From Geodermatophilus sp. YIM 151500 (GTDB taxonomy: Bacteria > Actinomycetota > Actinomycetes > Mycobacteriales > Geodermatophilaceae), in contig NZ_JAOVZT010000010.1 in assembly GCF_025716945.1 (NCBI RefSeq), forward strand, positions 23,144 through 87,143: DNA of 64,000 nt, given 5' to 3'. Made by a program: the position numbers and the translations under genes. The notes under the pieces were generated by a model. That model did not search any database and was not told the DNA's origin. It saw nothing but the letters and a program-made list of their open reading frames with translations. Numbering within the stretch: position 1 is the first letter of the stretch; every line of letters begins with the position of its first letter. Below, piece by piece: positions 1 to 8,424 of this stretch.

Positions 1-951
1 CACACCATCGGCGGGCACCAGCTGCTCGGCGGACGGCGGCTGGAGGAGACGGAGGTCGCCCGCGACGCCCGGACGCCGATGCGCACCTCCGACGTCGTCG
101 AGATCGTCCACCAGCAGGCCCCGCTCACCGCCCGGAAGGTCGACATGGCCGTCGTCACCGGCCCGCGCGTGGACCTGGTGGCCGCCGTCCGCACGGCCCT
201 CGACGACGGCGCGGAGCTGCTCGTCGCCGACGCCACCACCGAGGAGCACCTCGACCGCATCGCCGAGGCCGCCGTGGCCGCGGCCGAGGGCCGCGACGTC
301 GTCTGGGTGACCGTCGACCCGGGCCCGGCGTCGCTGGCCATGGCCCGGGCCCTCGGCCTGGACCGGACGGCGCACGGCGCGCCGCTGCTGGTCGTCTCCG
401 GCTCGGCGACCGAGCTGACCCGCCGGCAGCTGCGACGGCTGGCGGCCGAGCGCGGCGCGCAACCGCACCGCGTGCCCACCCTGGAGGGCAGCGCGGTCCC
501 CGACGCCGACGCCACCACCAAGCTGCTCGACGAGCTGCTGACCGCGGCCGGCCAGGGCGACGTCGTCGTCCTGGCCACCGTCGTCGAGGACGCCGACGTG
601 CGGCGCATCGAGCCCGGCGACGCCGACCGGATCCCGCGCGAGCTGGCCCGCGCGGTGCGCCGCAACCTGGAGACCCACGCCGTCGACGGCCTGTTCACCA
701 CCGGCGGCGACGTCACCGCCGCGGTGCTGGCCGAGCTCGGTTCGCACGGCCTGGAGATCTCCGGGGAGGTCGTGCCGCTCGCGGTCGCGGGCAGCGTCGT
801 CGGCGGGCCGTGGGACGGCCTGCAGGTCGTCACCAAGGGCGGCCTGATCGGCGACGCGGGTACCACCGTCGCGTGCGTGGACCACCTGCGCCGCACCGTC
901 GAGCTCAACCGCCGGCACGTCGCGTCGGCCGAGTCCCGCACCCCGTACTGA
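1..951 (+). CDS. Four-carbon acid sugar kinase (DUF1537, DtnK/OtnK-like), 5'-truncated by window edge
   Basis: The reading frame is open from base 1 and encodes the last 316 residues of a DUF1537 kinase, a family of about 420-430 residues, so roughly 100 N-terminal residues lie outside the window. The first visible residues (HTIGGHQLLGG, then EETEVARDARTP) match the end of the N-terminal sugar-acid-binding domain. The rest is the nucleotide-binding domain, with glycine-rich stretches FTTGGDVT and VTKGGLIGDAGT near the C terminus. Known members phosphorylate D-threonate, D-erythronate or 2-oxo-tetronates at O4. PdxA2 follows 49 bases downstream, which favours a D-threonate/D-erythronate kinase feeding 4-phospho-acid oxidation to dihydroxyacetone phosphate. 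The substrate cannot be fixed from sequence; 3-oxo-isoapionate kinases belong to the same family. An ATG at 79 is internal and should not be taken as the start. Confidence 0.88.
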   Translation, partial: HTIGGHQLLGGRRLEETEVARDARTPMRTSDVVEIVHQQAPLTARKVDMAVVTGPRVDLVAAVRTALDDGAELLVADATTEEHLDRIAEAAVAAAEGRDVVWVTVDPGPASLAMARALGLDRTAHGAPLLVVSGSATELTRRQLRRLAAERGAQPHRVPTLEGSAVPDADATTKLLDELLTAAGQGDVVVLATVVEDADVRRIEPGDADRIPRELARAVRRNLETHAVDGLFTTGGDVTAAVLAELGSHGLEISGEVVPLAVAGSVVGGPWDGLQVVTKGGLIGDAGTTVACVDHLRRTVELNRRHVASAESRTPY

Positions 952-1000
952 CCCACCGACCGACCGGCCCACCGGCACACCGACCGACAAGGAGCACGAC

Positions 1001-2038
1001 ATGACACGGCACGTCCTCGCGGTGACCCTCGGCGACCCGGTCGGCATCGGCCCGGAGATCACCGCGGTGACGCTGGCCGAGACCGCCGGCGCCGAGGGCC
1101 ACCACGGCGTCGCCGTGGGCGACCCCGCCGCGCTGCGCCGCGGGGTGCAGGCGATGGGCCTCGACGTCGAGGTGCGCGTCGTCGACGGCTTCGGCACCGA
1201 GCCGCAGGACGGCGTCATCGACGTCGTCGACACCGGCGTTCTCGGCGACGACGTCCCGGAGTGGGGCAAGGTCGACGAGCGGGCCGGCCGCGCGGCCGTC
1301 GCCGCCATCGAGCGGGCCACGCAGGCCGCGCTGGACGGCGAGGTCGCCGGGGTGGTCACCAGCCCGATCAACAAGGAGGCGATCTGGGCGGCCGGCTCGC
1401 AGCACCTCGGCCACACCGAGATGCTCGGCGAGCTGACCGGGGTGACCCAGCAGGACACGATGTTCGTCGTCCGGAACACCGCGCAGGAGGGCCACCACCT
1501 GCGGATCTTCTTCACCACCCGGCACGTGGCGCTGCGGAAGGCCATCGACCAGATCTCCAAGCAGCGGGTGGAGGAGTCCATCCACCGGGCGCACACCGCG
1601 CTGCAGGTCTTCGGCGTGCAGAACCCCCGGCTGGCCGTGGCCGCGCTCAACCCGCACGGCGGGGAGAACGGCAACTTCGGCGACGAGGAGATCGTGCACA
1701 TCGGCCCGGCGTGCGAGGCGGCGCGGGCCGAGGGGCTGGACGTGCGCGGGCCCATCCCGGCCGACTCGGTGTTCCACCAGGGGCTGGTCGGCCGCTACGA
1801 CGGCGTCCTGTCGCACTTCCACGACCAGGGGCACATCCCGGCCAAGACCTTCGACTTCGACGGCACGATCTCGGTGACCGTCGGCCTGCCGATCCTGCGG
1901 ACCTCCGTCGACCACGGCACGGCGTTCGACATCGCCGGCACCGGCAAGGCCGGCGCCGGCACGATGCTGTCGGCCTACCTCGCCGCGGTCGACTACGCCC
2001 CGTTCGCCGACACCATCCGGAAGGCGTACACGCCCTGA
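1001..2038 (+). CDS. pdxA2: 4-phospho-D-threonate/D-erythronate 3-dehydrogenase, PdxA2 family
   Basis: This 345-residue protein is full length for the PdxA family. It shows the metal and substrate motifs QHLGHTEML, NPHGGENGNFGDEE, FHDQGHIPAKT and a C-terminal SVDHGTAFDIAGTGKA. PdxA2 enzymes oxidise a 4-phosphorylated four-carbon sugar acid with NAD; spontaneous or coupled decarboxylation gives dihydroxyacetone phosphate. Adjacency to a DUF1537 kinase distinguishes it from the vitamin B6 enzyme PdxA. The ATG at 1001 follows AAGGAG with good spacing. The stop TGA overlaps the proposed CTG start of the downstream DeoR regulator, so the three plus-strand genes look translationally coupled. Confidence is high for the family and moderate for the exact stereochemistry of the substrate. 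Confidence 0.92.
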   Translation: MTRHVLAVTLGDPVGIGPEITAVTLAETAGAEGHHGVAVGDPAALRRGVQAMGLDVEVRVVDGFGTEPQDGVIDVVDTGVLGDDVPEWGKVDERAGRAAVAAIERATQAALDGEVAGVVTSPINKEAIWAAGSQHLGHTEMLGELTGVTQQDTMFVVRNTAQEGHHLRIFFTTRHVALRKAIDQISKQRVEESIHRAHTALQVFGVQNPRLAVAALNPHGGENGNFGDEEIVHIGPACEAARAEGLDVRGPIPADSVFHQGLVGRYDGVLSHFHDQGHIPAKTFDFDGTISVTVGLPILRTSVDHGTAFDIAGTGKAGAGTMLSAYLAAVDYAPFADTIRKAYTP

Positions 2039-2844
2039 GCAACCCCGAGGACGCCGGCACGCGCCGGGCCACCCAGCAGCGGCACGCCGCCCTGCTGGCC
2101 CTGCTGCGCGCCGGCGTCGACGGTGTCGAGGCGCTGGCCCAGCGGGTCGGCGTCTCCGCCTCGACGGTGCGCCGCGACCTCGCACGCATGCAGCGCGAGG
2201 GGCGGATCGCCCGCACCTACGGCGGGGCGATGGTGCGCGACGACGTGCTCGCCGAGCGGTCGTTCGGCGAGAGCGCCCGGCTGCACGCGGCCGCCAAGGC
2301 GGCCATCGCCGCGGCGGCGGCCGAGCTGGTCCCGGCCGGGGGCACGGTGTTCCTGGACGCCGGGACGACGTGCCTGGCGCTGGCCCGGGTGCTCGCCGGC
2401 ACCGGGACGCCGTCCGGGACGGGACCGACGACGGTGGTGACCCGCGGGCTGGAGGCCGCCCTGCTGCTCGTCCGGTCTCCGGACGTGCGGGTGGTCGTGG
2501 TGGGCGGCCAGGTGCAGCCCCTCAGCCACGGCCTGGTCGGCCCGCTGGCCTCGATCGCGCTGGAGCGGATGAGCTTCGACGTCGCCTTCCTCGGCGCCGA
2601 CACCGTCGATGCCGAACGCGGTCTGGGCGAGCCCACGGTCGAGGAGACCTGGGTCAAGGAGGTGGCGGCCGGCCGGGCGCAGCAGGTGGTGCTGCTCGCC
2701 GACGCGTCGAAGTTCGCCGCCGGGCGCGCGCCGGCCTGGCTGCGCATCGACCCCGCCTGGACGGTGCTCACCGACGGCGGCGTGGAACCGGCGACCGTGG
2801 CCGCGTGCGAGCGGCACGGGATCGCCCTGCGCGCGGCGCCGTGA
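2035..2844 (+). CDS. DeoR/GlpR-family transcriptional repressor, probable CTG start
   Basis: The 269-residue product has an N-terminal winged helix (EALAQRVGVSASTVRRDL, then EGRIARTYGGAM), the DeoR signature. A C-terminal phosphosugar-sensing domain follows (VFLDAGTTCLALA, VVGGQVQ, FLGADTV, DASKF). No ATG, GTG or TTG exists at a plausible place: none upstream in frame near the pdxA2 end, and the first GTG lies inside the recognition helix. The best start is CTG at 2035, forming a CTGA overlap with the pdxA2 stop and preceded by GGAAGG ten bases upstream. Members of this family are usually released from DNA by a phosphorylated sugar intermediate, so it probably regulates this kinase-PdxA2 operon and perhaps the convergent minus-strand operon. 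A perfect 14-bp GC-rich hairpin follows the stop. Confidence 0.85.
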   Translation: MSNPEDAGTRRATQQRHAALLALLRAGVDGVEALAQRVGVSASTVRRDLARMQREGRIARTYGGAMVRDDVLAERSFGESARLHAAAKAAIAAAAAELVPAGGTVFLDAGTTCLALARVLAGTGTPSGTGPTTVVTRGLEAALLLVRSPDVRVVVVGGQVQPLSHGLVGPLASIALERMSFDVAFLGADTVDAERGLGEPTVEETWVKEVAAGRAQQVVLLADASKFAAGRAPAWLRIDPAWTVLTDGGVEPATVAACERHGIALRAAP

Positions 2845-2845
2845 C

Positions 2846-2879
2846 CGGGCCCGGGCCGCGGGGAGGCGGCCCGGGCCCG
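2846..2879. terminator. Perfect 14-bp GC hairpin after the deoR gene
   Basis: The left arm at 2846-2859 and the right arm at 2866-2879 are exact reverse complements, with the six-base loop GGGGAG. It lies directly after the deoR stop and between convergent genes, so it most likely ends the plus-strand transcript. There is no T-tract, as is common in high-GC actinobacteria. Confidence 0.7.
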
Positions 2880-2893
2880 CGGCGACGCCGAGA

Positions 2894-2925
2894 CCCGGGT
2901 CGCCTCCCAGCGGTGGCGACCCGGG
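2894..2925. terminator. Second hairpin between convergent operons
   Basis: An 11-bp stem is formed by 2894-2904 (CCCGGGTCGCC) and 2915-2925 (GGCGACCCGGG) with a ten-base loop. It sits 13 bases beyond the 3' end of the minus-strand SDR gene and probably terminates that operon. Together with the hairpin at 2846 it forms a bidirectional terminator pair. Confidence 0.6.
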
Positions 2926-2937
2926 CTCGGGGACCGG

Positions 2938-3699
2938 TCAGTGGATGTGCGAGCCCCCGTTGACGTCGTAGGTGGCGCCGGTGATGTAGCCGGACTCCTC
3001 GCGGCACAGGTAGGTGATCAGGTCGGCCACGTCGGCGACCCGGCCGTTGCGGCCGACGGGGATCCCGGCGACGAGCTGGGTCTTGCGCTCGCCCTCCAGC
3101 GCGCCGCCGGTGATGTCGGTGTCGATCAGCCCCGGGGCGACGGCGTTCACCGTCACGCCCGCGGGGCCCAGTTCGCGGGCGAGGGCACGCGTGAAGCCCA
3201 GCTCCGCCGCCTTCGCCGCGGAGTAGGCGACCCCACCGAAGACGCCGCCGCCGCGCTCGGCCGACACCGAGGAGAGGAAGACGATCCGGCCGAAGCCGCG
3301 CTGGGCCATGCCGGGCGCGAGGCGCCGGGTGACGTTGAAGGCGCCGCGCACGTTGACGGCGAAGATGCGGTCCCACTCCTCGCCGGTGACCTCGAGGAAG
3401 GGGACGGGCGAGGTGATGCCGGCGTTGTTGACCAGCGCGCCGACCGGGGGCAGCGCGCTGTCGAGGACGGCCAGCGCGTTCTGCACCGACGCCTCGTCGG
3501 TGATGTCGCAGCCCACCCCGACGGCCTGGACGCCGTTGCGCTCCTCCACCTCGGAGGCGGCGTCCTTGGCGCTCGCCTCGTCCAGGTCGAGGACGGCGAC
3601 GTTCCAGCCGGCGGCGGCGAGCGTGTGGGCGGTCGCGCGACCGATGCCGCGCTTGGATCCGGCGCCGGTGACGACGGCGGTCTTCTCGGTGAGGGACAT
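2938..3699 (-). CDS. Short-chain dehydrogenase/reductase (classical SDR)
   Basis: The 253-residue length is typical of classical SDRs. It has the cofactor motif TGAGSKRGIG near residue 11, the DLD segment at the second strand end, NNAG, the catalytic Ser in FLSSVS and YSAAK for Tyr/Lys. The acidic residue after beta-2 (VLDLDE) favours NAD(H) over NADP(H). A GGAGGAGA ribosome site precedes ATG at 3699. It is the last gene of the minus-strand set transporter, split transketolase, SDR. An oxidation or reduction of a sugar, polyol or lactone in the same catabolic route is likely, but automatic names such as 3-oxoacyl-ACP reductase would be no more than a family label. Confidence 0.88.
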   Translation of the reverse strand: MSLTEKTAVVTGAGSKRGIGRATAHTLAAAGWNVAVLDLDEASAKDAASEVEERNGVQAVGVGCDITDEASVQNALAVLDSALPPVGALVNNAGITSPVPFLEVTGEEWDRIFAVNVRGAFNVTRRLAPGMAQRGFGRIVFLSSVSAERGGGVFGGVAYSAAKAAELGFTRALARELGPAGVTVNAVAPGLIDTDITGGALEGERKTQLVAGIPVGRNGRVADVADLITYLCREESGYITGATYDVNGGSHIH

Positions 3700-3786
3700 G
3701 GTTCTCCTCCGGTTCTGTCGGACGTATTGGTTCCGGGCGGGGCCGGGTCGGCGGGTGGGGCCGCCGACCCGGCCGGGGTCGGTGGG

Positions 3787-4830
3787 TCAGGCCGTGGCCG
3801 GCGTGGGGTCGGCGGCCCACGGCGCGTGCGCGCCACCGCCCAGCTCGGCCTTGACGCGGGCGACGACGGCGTCGGTCGACAGGCCGTAGCGGTCGTGCAG
3901 GGTCGGCAGGGCGCCGGCGGCGAGGAACTCGTCGGGCAGCGCGATCGGGACCAGCCGCGTCCCCACCCCGGCGAACGCGAGCGTCGAGGCGACTGCCTCA
4001 CCCAGGCCGCCGACGACCGTGTGGTTCTCGCACGTCACCACGAGCCGGTCGGTGCGCGCCGCGCGCAGGACCGCCTCGGTGTCCAGCGGCTTGATGGTCG
4101 GGACGTGCAGGACGGCGACGTCGACGTGGTCGGCCTCCAGCCGGGCCGCGGCCTGCAGCGCCCGCATGGTCATCAGCCCGGTCGAGATCAGGACGACGTC
4201 CCGGCCGGTGCGCAGCTCGGCGGCCTTGCCCAGCTCGAACCGGTAGTCGTACTCGTCGAGCACCGTCGGCACCGCCCCGCGCAGCAGTCGCAGGTAGGTG
4301 GGGCCCGGTGCGGCCGCGAGTGCCGGCACCGCCTGTTCGATGTCCACCGAGTCGCACGGATCGACGATCGTCAGGTTCGGGCAGCCGCGCAGGATCGCCA
4401 GGTCCTCCGTGGCCTGGTGGCTGGGCCCGTAGCCGGTCGTGAGCCCGGGCAGCGCGCCGACGACGTTCACGTTGAGGCCCGGCTCGGCGATGTCGAGGCA
4501 GAGGAAGTCGTAGGCGCGGCGGGTGGCGAACACCGAGTACGTGGACGCGAACGGCACCAGCCCGACCTCGGCCAGCCCGGCCGCGGCGCCGAGCATCACC
4601 TGCTCGGCCATGCCCATCTGGAAGAAGCGGTCCGGGAACGCGTCGCGGAACACGTGCATGTCGGTGTACTTCGCCAGGTCCGCCGAGAGCCCGACGATCT
4701 CGGGGCGCTCGTGGGCCAGCCTGGTCAGCGCGTGCCCGAAGGGGGCGCTGCTCGTGCGCTGACCGGGGTCGGCGAAGGAGGCGATCATCGCCGAGGTGGT
4801 GAGCTTCTTGCGGGGTGCGGTGCTGGTCAC
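3787..4830 (-). CDS. Transketolase C-terminal subunit (PYR and C-terminal domains)
   Basis: This 347-residue protein corresponds to the second half of transketolase. The pyrimidine-binding domain carries the conserved glutamate that activates thiamine diphosphate (FQMGMAEQ), followed by ATRRAYDF and GPSHQATEDLA, then the transketolase C-terminal domain (ENHTVVGGLGEA). The GTG start at 4830 overlaps the stop of the N-terminal subunit gene as GTGA, so the two are co-translated and must form a heteromer. A much longer reading frame continues upstream but overlaps the partner gene and is not coding. Split transketolases of this kind are common in sugar catabolic clusters, for example apulose-4-phosphate transketolase, and are distinct from the housekeeping enzyme. 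Confidence 0.92.
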   Translation of the reverse strand: MTSTAPRKKLTTSAMIASFADPGQRTSSAPFGHALTRLAHERPEIVGLSADLAKYTDMHVFRDAFPDRFFQMGMAEQVMLGAAAGLAEVGLVPFASTYSVFATRRAYDFLCLDIAEPGLNVNVVGALPGLTTGYGPSHQATEDLAILRGCPNLTIVDPCDSVDIEQAVPALAAAPGPTYLRLLRGAVPTVLDEYDYRFELGKAAELRTGRDVVLISTGLMTMRALQAAARLEADHVDVAVLHVPTIKPLDTEAVLRAARTDRLVVTCENHTVVGGLGEAVASTLAFAGVGTRLVPIALPDEFLAAGALPTLHDRYGLSTDAVVARVKAELGGGAHAPWAADPTPATA

Positions 4831-5705
4831 CGGGACAGTCCTTCCTCGAGCTGGTCGCGGGCGATCTGCCACTCGTGCGGCTCGACCCGCATGAAGTGGG
4901 CCTTCTCCCGGCCCTCGAGCAGCGGCACCCCGGATCCGATGCGGGTGTCGCAGATGAGCACCGAGGGTGAGCCGCGGTGCTCCCGGAGTTCGTCGAAGGC
5001 GTCGACGAGCGCGGCGACGTCGTTCCCGTCGACGCGGAGGGCGTGCCAGCCGAACGCGCGCCACTTGTCGACGACCGGCTCGGTGCGCAGCACGCCCGCG
5101 GTGGGGCCGTCGGCCTGCAGCGCGTTGACGTCGACGACGGCGGTCACGTTGTCCAGGCCGTGGTGGGCGCAGGCCAGGGCCGCCTCCCACGTGGAGCCCT
5201 CGTCCAGCTCGCCGTCCGACAGCAGGTCGAACACTCGCGCCGGGTTGCCGAGGTGGCGCAGCCCGAGGGCCATGCCGGTGGCCACCCCCAGGCCGTGGCC
5301 GAGCGAGCCGCCGGAGATCTCCATGCCCGGGGTGTAGGACGCCATCGCCGACATGGGCAGTCGCGAGTCGTCCGAGCCGTAGGTCTCCAGCTCCTCGGCC
5401 GGGATGATCCCGGCCTCGGCCAGTGCGGCGTACAGGGCGATGGCGTAGTGGCCGATGGAGAGCAGGAACCGGTCGCGGTCGGGCCAGTGCGGGTCCTCGG
5501 GGCGGTAGCGCAGCTGGTCGGTGTAGACCACGGCCAGGACGTCGGCGACGCCCAGCGCCTGGCCGATGTAGCCCTGCCCCTGCACCTCCCCCATGTCCAG
5601 GGCGTTCCGCCGGATCCGGTAGGCGGCCTGGCGGATCCGGTCGATCCGGTCCTCCTGGCCGCGCGTGCTGTCCGCCGTGACCGGCGGTGTGCTGAGCGAT
5701 GTCAT
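4827..5705 (-). CDS. Transketolase N-terminal subunit (thiamine diphosphate-binding)
   Basis: The 292-residue protein is the PP-binding half of transketolase. The thiamine diphosphate motif reads LLSDGELDEG...VDVNALQADG, with SDGE in place of the usual GDGE and the Asn ligand retained. GSLGHGLGVATGMALG, the conserved histidine loop, is present. ATG at 5705 follows GGAGCA. It is 40 bases downstream of the transporter gene and overlaps the C-terminal subunit gene by four bases. The pair should transfer a two-carbon ketol unit between phosphosugars in the cytoplasm. A link to a four-carbon acid pathway is inferred from position only. Confidence 0.92.
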   Translation of the reverse strand: MTSLSTPPVTADSTRGQEDRIDRIRQAAYRIRRNALDMGEVQGQGYIGQALGVADVLAVVYTDQLRYRPEDPHWPDRDRFLLSIGHYAIALYAALAEAGIIPAEELETYGSDDSRLPMSAMASYTPGMEISGGSLGHGLGVATGMALGLRHLGNPARVFDLLSDGELDEGSTWEAALACAHHGLDNVTAVVDVNALQADGPTAGVLRTEPVVDKWRAFGWHALRVDGNDVAALVDAFDELREHRGSPSVLICDTRIGSGVPLLEGREKAHFMRVEPHEWQIARDQLEEGLSR

Positions 5706-5745
5706 GACGTGCTCCTTTGCGTGCGGGTGGGTCCGTCGGGTGTCG

Positions 5746-7155
5746 TCAGCTGCCGCTCATCGACCCGGGGCGCCGAACGGGGTGCCGCCCCGGCGCGCTC
5801 GGGTCGGCCAGGGTGCGTTCCAGGGCGGCGACCTCCTCGCGCTCCACGCGGCCCCAGGTCTCCCGGGTGACCAGCGCGGCGACCAGGCCCAGCACGCCGT
5901 AACCGATGAACAGCAGGGCCGGGCCGGTCCAGCCGTAGCCGGCGTAGAGGGCGGTGGTGATCAGCGGCGTGAAGCCGGACACGACGGCCGACATCTGGTA
6001 GGCCAGCGAGGCACCCGTGGTGCGGGTCTTGGTCGCGAACAGCTCGGAGAACCAGGCGCCCTGCACCCCGGCCAGCGAGTTCTGGCAGACCGCGTAGCTG
6101 ATGACGAACGCGACGACGATCGCCACCGCGGCGCCGGTGTTGACCGTGAGGAAGAGCGGGATGCCCCAGAGCACGTGCAGCGCGGTGCCGAACAGGTACA
6201 CCGGGCGCCGGCCGATCCGGTCGGTGAGCGCACCCCAGTACGTGGTGGCGACGATGCCGATCCCGGCGGCGATCATCGTCGCGGTCAGGGTGACCGACCG
6301 GTCGGCCAGCTCCTCGGCGGCGACGTACGACAGCATGAAGGTGACCGACACCGCGTAGCCGGCGGTCTCGGTGATCCGCAGGCAGAAGGCGCGCAGGATG
6401 TTGCGCCAGTCGTCGCGGAGCACCTCGAGGAGGGGGTTCCCCGAGATCTCGCCCTCCTCCTTGAGCTCCTCGAACTCCGGCGACTCCTCGACCTTGAGCC
6501 GGATGACGATGCCCACGACGATCAGGACGGCGCTGAGCAGGAACGGCACCCGCCACGCCCACGAGCCGCCCAGCGGCACGCTGACCAGGAACGCCAGGTT
6601 GGCCAGCAGCAGCCCGACCGGGAAGCCGGCCTGCGTGATCCCGGTGTACAGGCCTTTCTTGCGCCAGGGAGCGTGCTCGAAGCACATGAGGATGGCGCCG
6701 CCCCACTCGGCCCCGAACGCGAGCCCCTGCACGACACGCACGAGCACCAGCAGGACCCCGGCCCAGATGCCGACCTGCTGGTAGGTGGGCAGGCAACCGA
6801 TGAGGACCGTCGCGATGCCCATCAGCAGCAGGGAGGCGACGAGGACCGGCTTCCGGCCGATCTTGTCGCCGAGGTAGCCGCCGATGATCCCGCCGAGCGG
6901 GCGCACCGCGAAACCGATGCCGAGCGTGGCGAAGGAGAGCAGCGTGCCCGACAGCGGGTCGTCCGCGGGGAAGAAGGCGGTGTTGAAGTACAGCGCCGCC
7001 GCGATGCCGAAGCCGATGAAGTCGTACGTCTCGATCGTCGCGCCGACCGAGCAGCCGATGGCGACCTTCTTCTTGGTCGGCGTGCCCTCGATCGGGTGCC
7101 AGGCGGCGACTTCCTCGAGGTGTGGATCGCGGACGGGTGGGTGGCGCTCGGTCAT
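5746..7155 (-). CDS. MHS-family MFS transporter (sugar acid or carboxylate:H+ symporter type)
   Basis: At 469 residues with about twelve membrane segments, this matches the metabolite:H+ symporter branch of the major facilitator superfamily. It has GATIETYDFIGFG in helix 1, RPLGGIIGGYLGDKIGRKP in loop 2-3, QGLAFGAEWGGA in helix 4-5, and DRIGRRP between helices 8 and 9. MHS transporters take up carboxylates, shikimate, citrate or osmolytes, and fit uptake of the sugar acid degraded by the surrounding enzymes. ATG at 7155 follows GGAGGT. It is the first gene of the minus-strand operon. The 380 bases upstream hold a 17-bp palindrome overlapping a TTGACA hexamer, suggesting control by the neighbouring GntR regulator. 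Confidence 0.9.
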   Translation of the reverse strand: MTERHPPVRDPHLEEVAAWHPIEGTPTKKKVAIGCSVGATIETYDFIGFGIAAALYFNTAFFPADDPLSGTLLSFATLGIGFAVRPLGGIIGGYLGDKIGRKPVLVASLLLMGIATVLIGCLPTYQQVGIWAGVLLVLVRVVQGLAFGAEWGGAILMCFEHAPWRKKGLYTGITQAGFPVGLLLANLAFLVSVPLGGSWAWRVPFLLSAVLIVVGIVIRLKVEESPEFEELKEEGEISGNPLLEVLRDDWRNILRAFCLRITETAGYAVSVTFMLSYVAAEELADRSVTLTATMIAAGIGIVATTYWGALTDRIGRRPVYLFGTALHVLWGIPLFLTVNTGAAVAIVVAFVISYAVCQNSLAGVQGAWFSELFATKTRTTGASLAYQMSAVVSGFTPLITTALYAGYGWTGPALLFIGYGVLGLVAALVTRETWGRVEREEVAALERTLADPSAPGRHPVRRPGSMSGS

Positions 7156-7535
7156 GGTGACCTCCGCTGGTCAAGGGAGTGAGCGACAACCGTCCCCGTT
7201 ATCTGTTGAGTGTCAACAGTCGGCTGTCGGGAAACAGCATCGGGGTGCAGGTGACATGTGTCAAGGGTCACTGGGGCCTCGCGGACACCGCTCCGGGCCC
7301 GGCACGCGGCCCGCAGGGGCGACACCCGGAGCGGGGGACATCCGACCGGCCTGCAGAAGTCGCAGGTGGGAGCCTGCACGGACGCACGGAGGCGGTCGCT
7401 GACCACGGTCAGCGGGCGGGTCCTGTGGTGCGGGTCACGCCACCTGGGCAGGGGTGGTCCGGGTCGGTCCGCCGGCGGGCCGCTGCCGGTGGAGGGGTCA
7501 GCCGGCCGGCGTCCTGACCGGGCCGGCGTCCTGGC
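7156..7535. other. 380-bp intergenic region with operator and promoter elements, no gene
   Basis: No credible coding frame was found between the transporter start and the GntR gene end. The transporter-proximal third holds the palindrome at 7203-7219 and a second short inverted repeat TGACA-TG-TGTCA at 7252-7263. The remainder (about 7270-7535) shows nothing recognisable beyond high GC. Confidence 0.6.
7203..7219. promoter_or_regulatory. Candidate GntR operator and -35 element upstream of the MHS transporter
   Basis: CTGTTGAGTGTCAACAG is a perfect inverted repeat with a three-base centre. On the minus strand it contains TTGACA (complement of 7211-7216), an ideal -35 hexamer pointing toward the transporter gene, though the -10 (GACGGT after 16 bases) is weak. 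Operator size and half-site spacing fit FCD-type GntR regulators, and such a regulator is encoded 317 bases away. Binding is inferred. Confidence 0.55.
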
Positions 7536-8198
7536 TCAGCCGGCGGGATGCGGGTCCGCGAAGTGTTCCGCGGCCGCGGCCATGTGCTCCTCGACCACGG
7601 CCACCGCCGCCGACACGTCGCCCTTCTCGATGGCATCGATGATCGGGGAGTGCCGGTCCCGCGACATCATCGGGGGCGCCTCGTCCGGCTCGCGGTTGAT
7701 GATGGCGACGCGGATGCGGCCCTCGAGGTTCCGCCATGCCTCGACCAGCATGGAGTTCCCGGACAGCTGGCACAGCAGCAGGTGGAAGCCGAGGTCGGCC
7801 TCGACCCGAGCTGCGAAGTCGCCGTGGTCGGCCAGGCGCGACAGCGCCTCCCGCAACCTGGTCACGGCCTCCGCCCGGCCGGAGGATGCGCTGAGCTCCG
7901 CGGCGGCGAGCCCCTCGAGCGCTGCGCGCACCCGGAACAGCTCCCGCACCTCCTTGGGGGCCAGGCTGTTGACCCGGAGCATCCCGCGGTTGCCGGCCGT
8001 GACGAGCCCCTCCTGCTGGAGGTGCCGCAACGCCTCCCGCACCGTCCCCCGGCTCACCCCGAGGTGGCTCGCGAGCTCGACTTCCCCCAGGTGGTCACCC
8101 GGGCGGTACCGACCCGAGGTGATCGCCGTCCGGAGTGCCTCGAGGGAACGCTCCCGCAGGGTGCTGCGGTCGAGACTGGACAACGGCTCGACGGTCAC
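7536..8198 (-). CDS. GntR-family regulator, FCD (FadR-like) subfamily
   Basis: The 220-residue protein has an N-terminal GntR winged helix (LRTAITSGRYRPGDHLGEVELASHLGVS, then RGTVREALRHLQQEGLV, written here in two pieces). The all-helical FCD sensor domain retains the metal-ligand pattern: Asp and His in DLGFH, His in DRHSP and His in VEEHM. GTG at 8198 is chosen because GGGAGG lies six bases upstream; a longer frame to 8345 lacks a ribosome site and adds poorly conserved residues. FCD regulators usually bind carboxylic or sugar acids. It is probably the local sensor for the transporter operon via the palindrome at 7203-7219. Confidence 0.88.
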   Translation of the reverse strand: MTVEPLSSLDRSTLRERSLEALRTAITSGRYRPGDHLGEVELASHLGVSRGTVREALRHLQQEGLVTAGNRGMLRVNSLAPKEVRELFRVRAALEGLAAAELSASSGRAEAVTRLREALSRLADHGDFAARVEADLGFHLLLCQLSGNSMLVEAWRNLEGRIRVAIINREPDEAPPMMSRDRHSPIIDAIEKGDVSAAVAVVEEHMAAAAEHFADPHPAG

Positions 8199-8424
8199 GG
8201 CGGACCTCCCTGCTCCTGGTGCAGCACGTCGCCCGATGTCTACAGGTCGCTTGTCGACATCCTGCCGGATGCAGGTTCCGTGCGGAGCACGTGGACCGGG
8301 CGGGTCCCCTGAAGTCGGTACCCGGAGGCACGCGCCTGCGCGCACCGGGAACCAGGACCCGCACCGCCACGGCCGTGACCCCGCCAGCGGGCCGGCAAGG
8401 ATCGCCGCAGGTGAGCGGCGGGGG

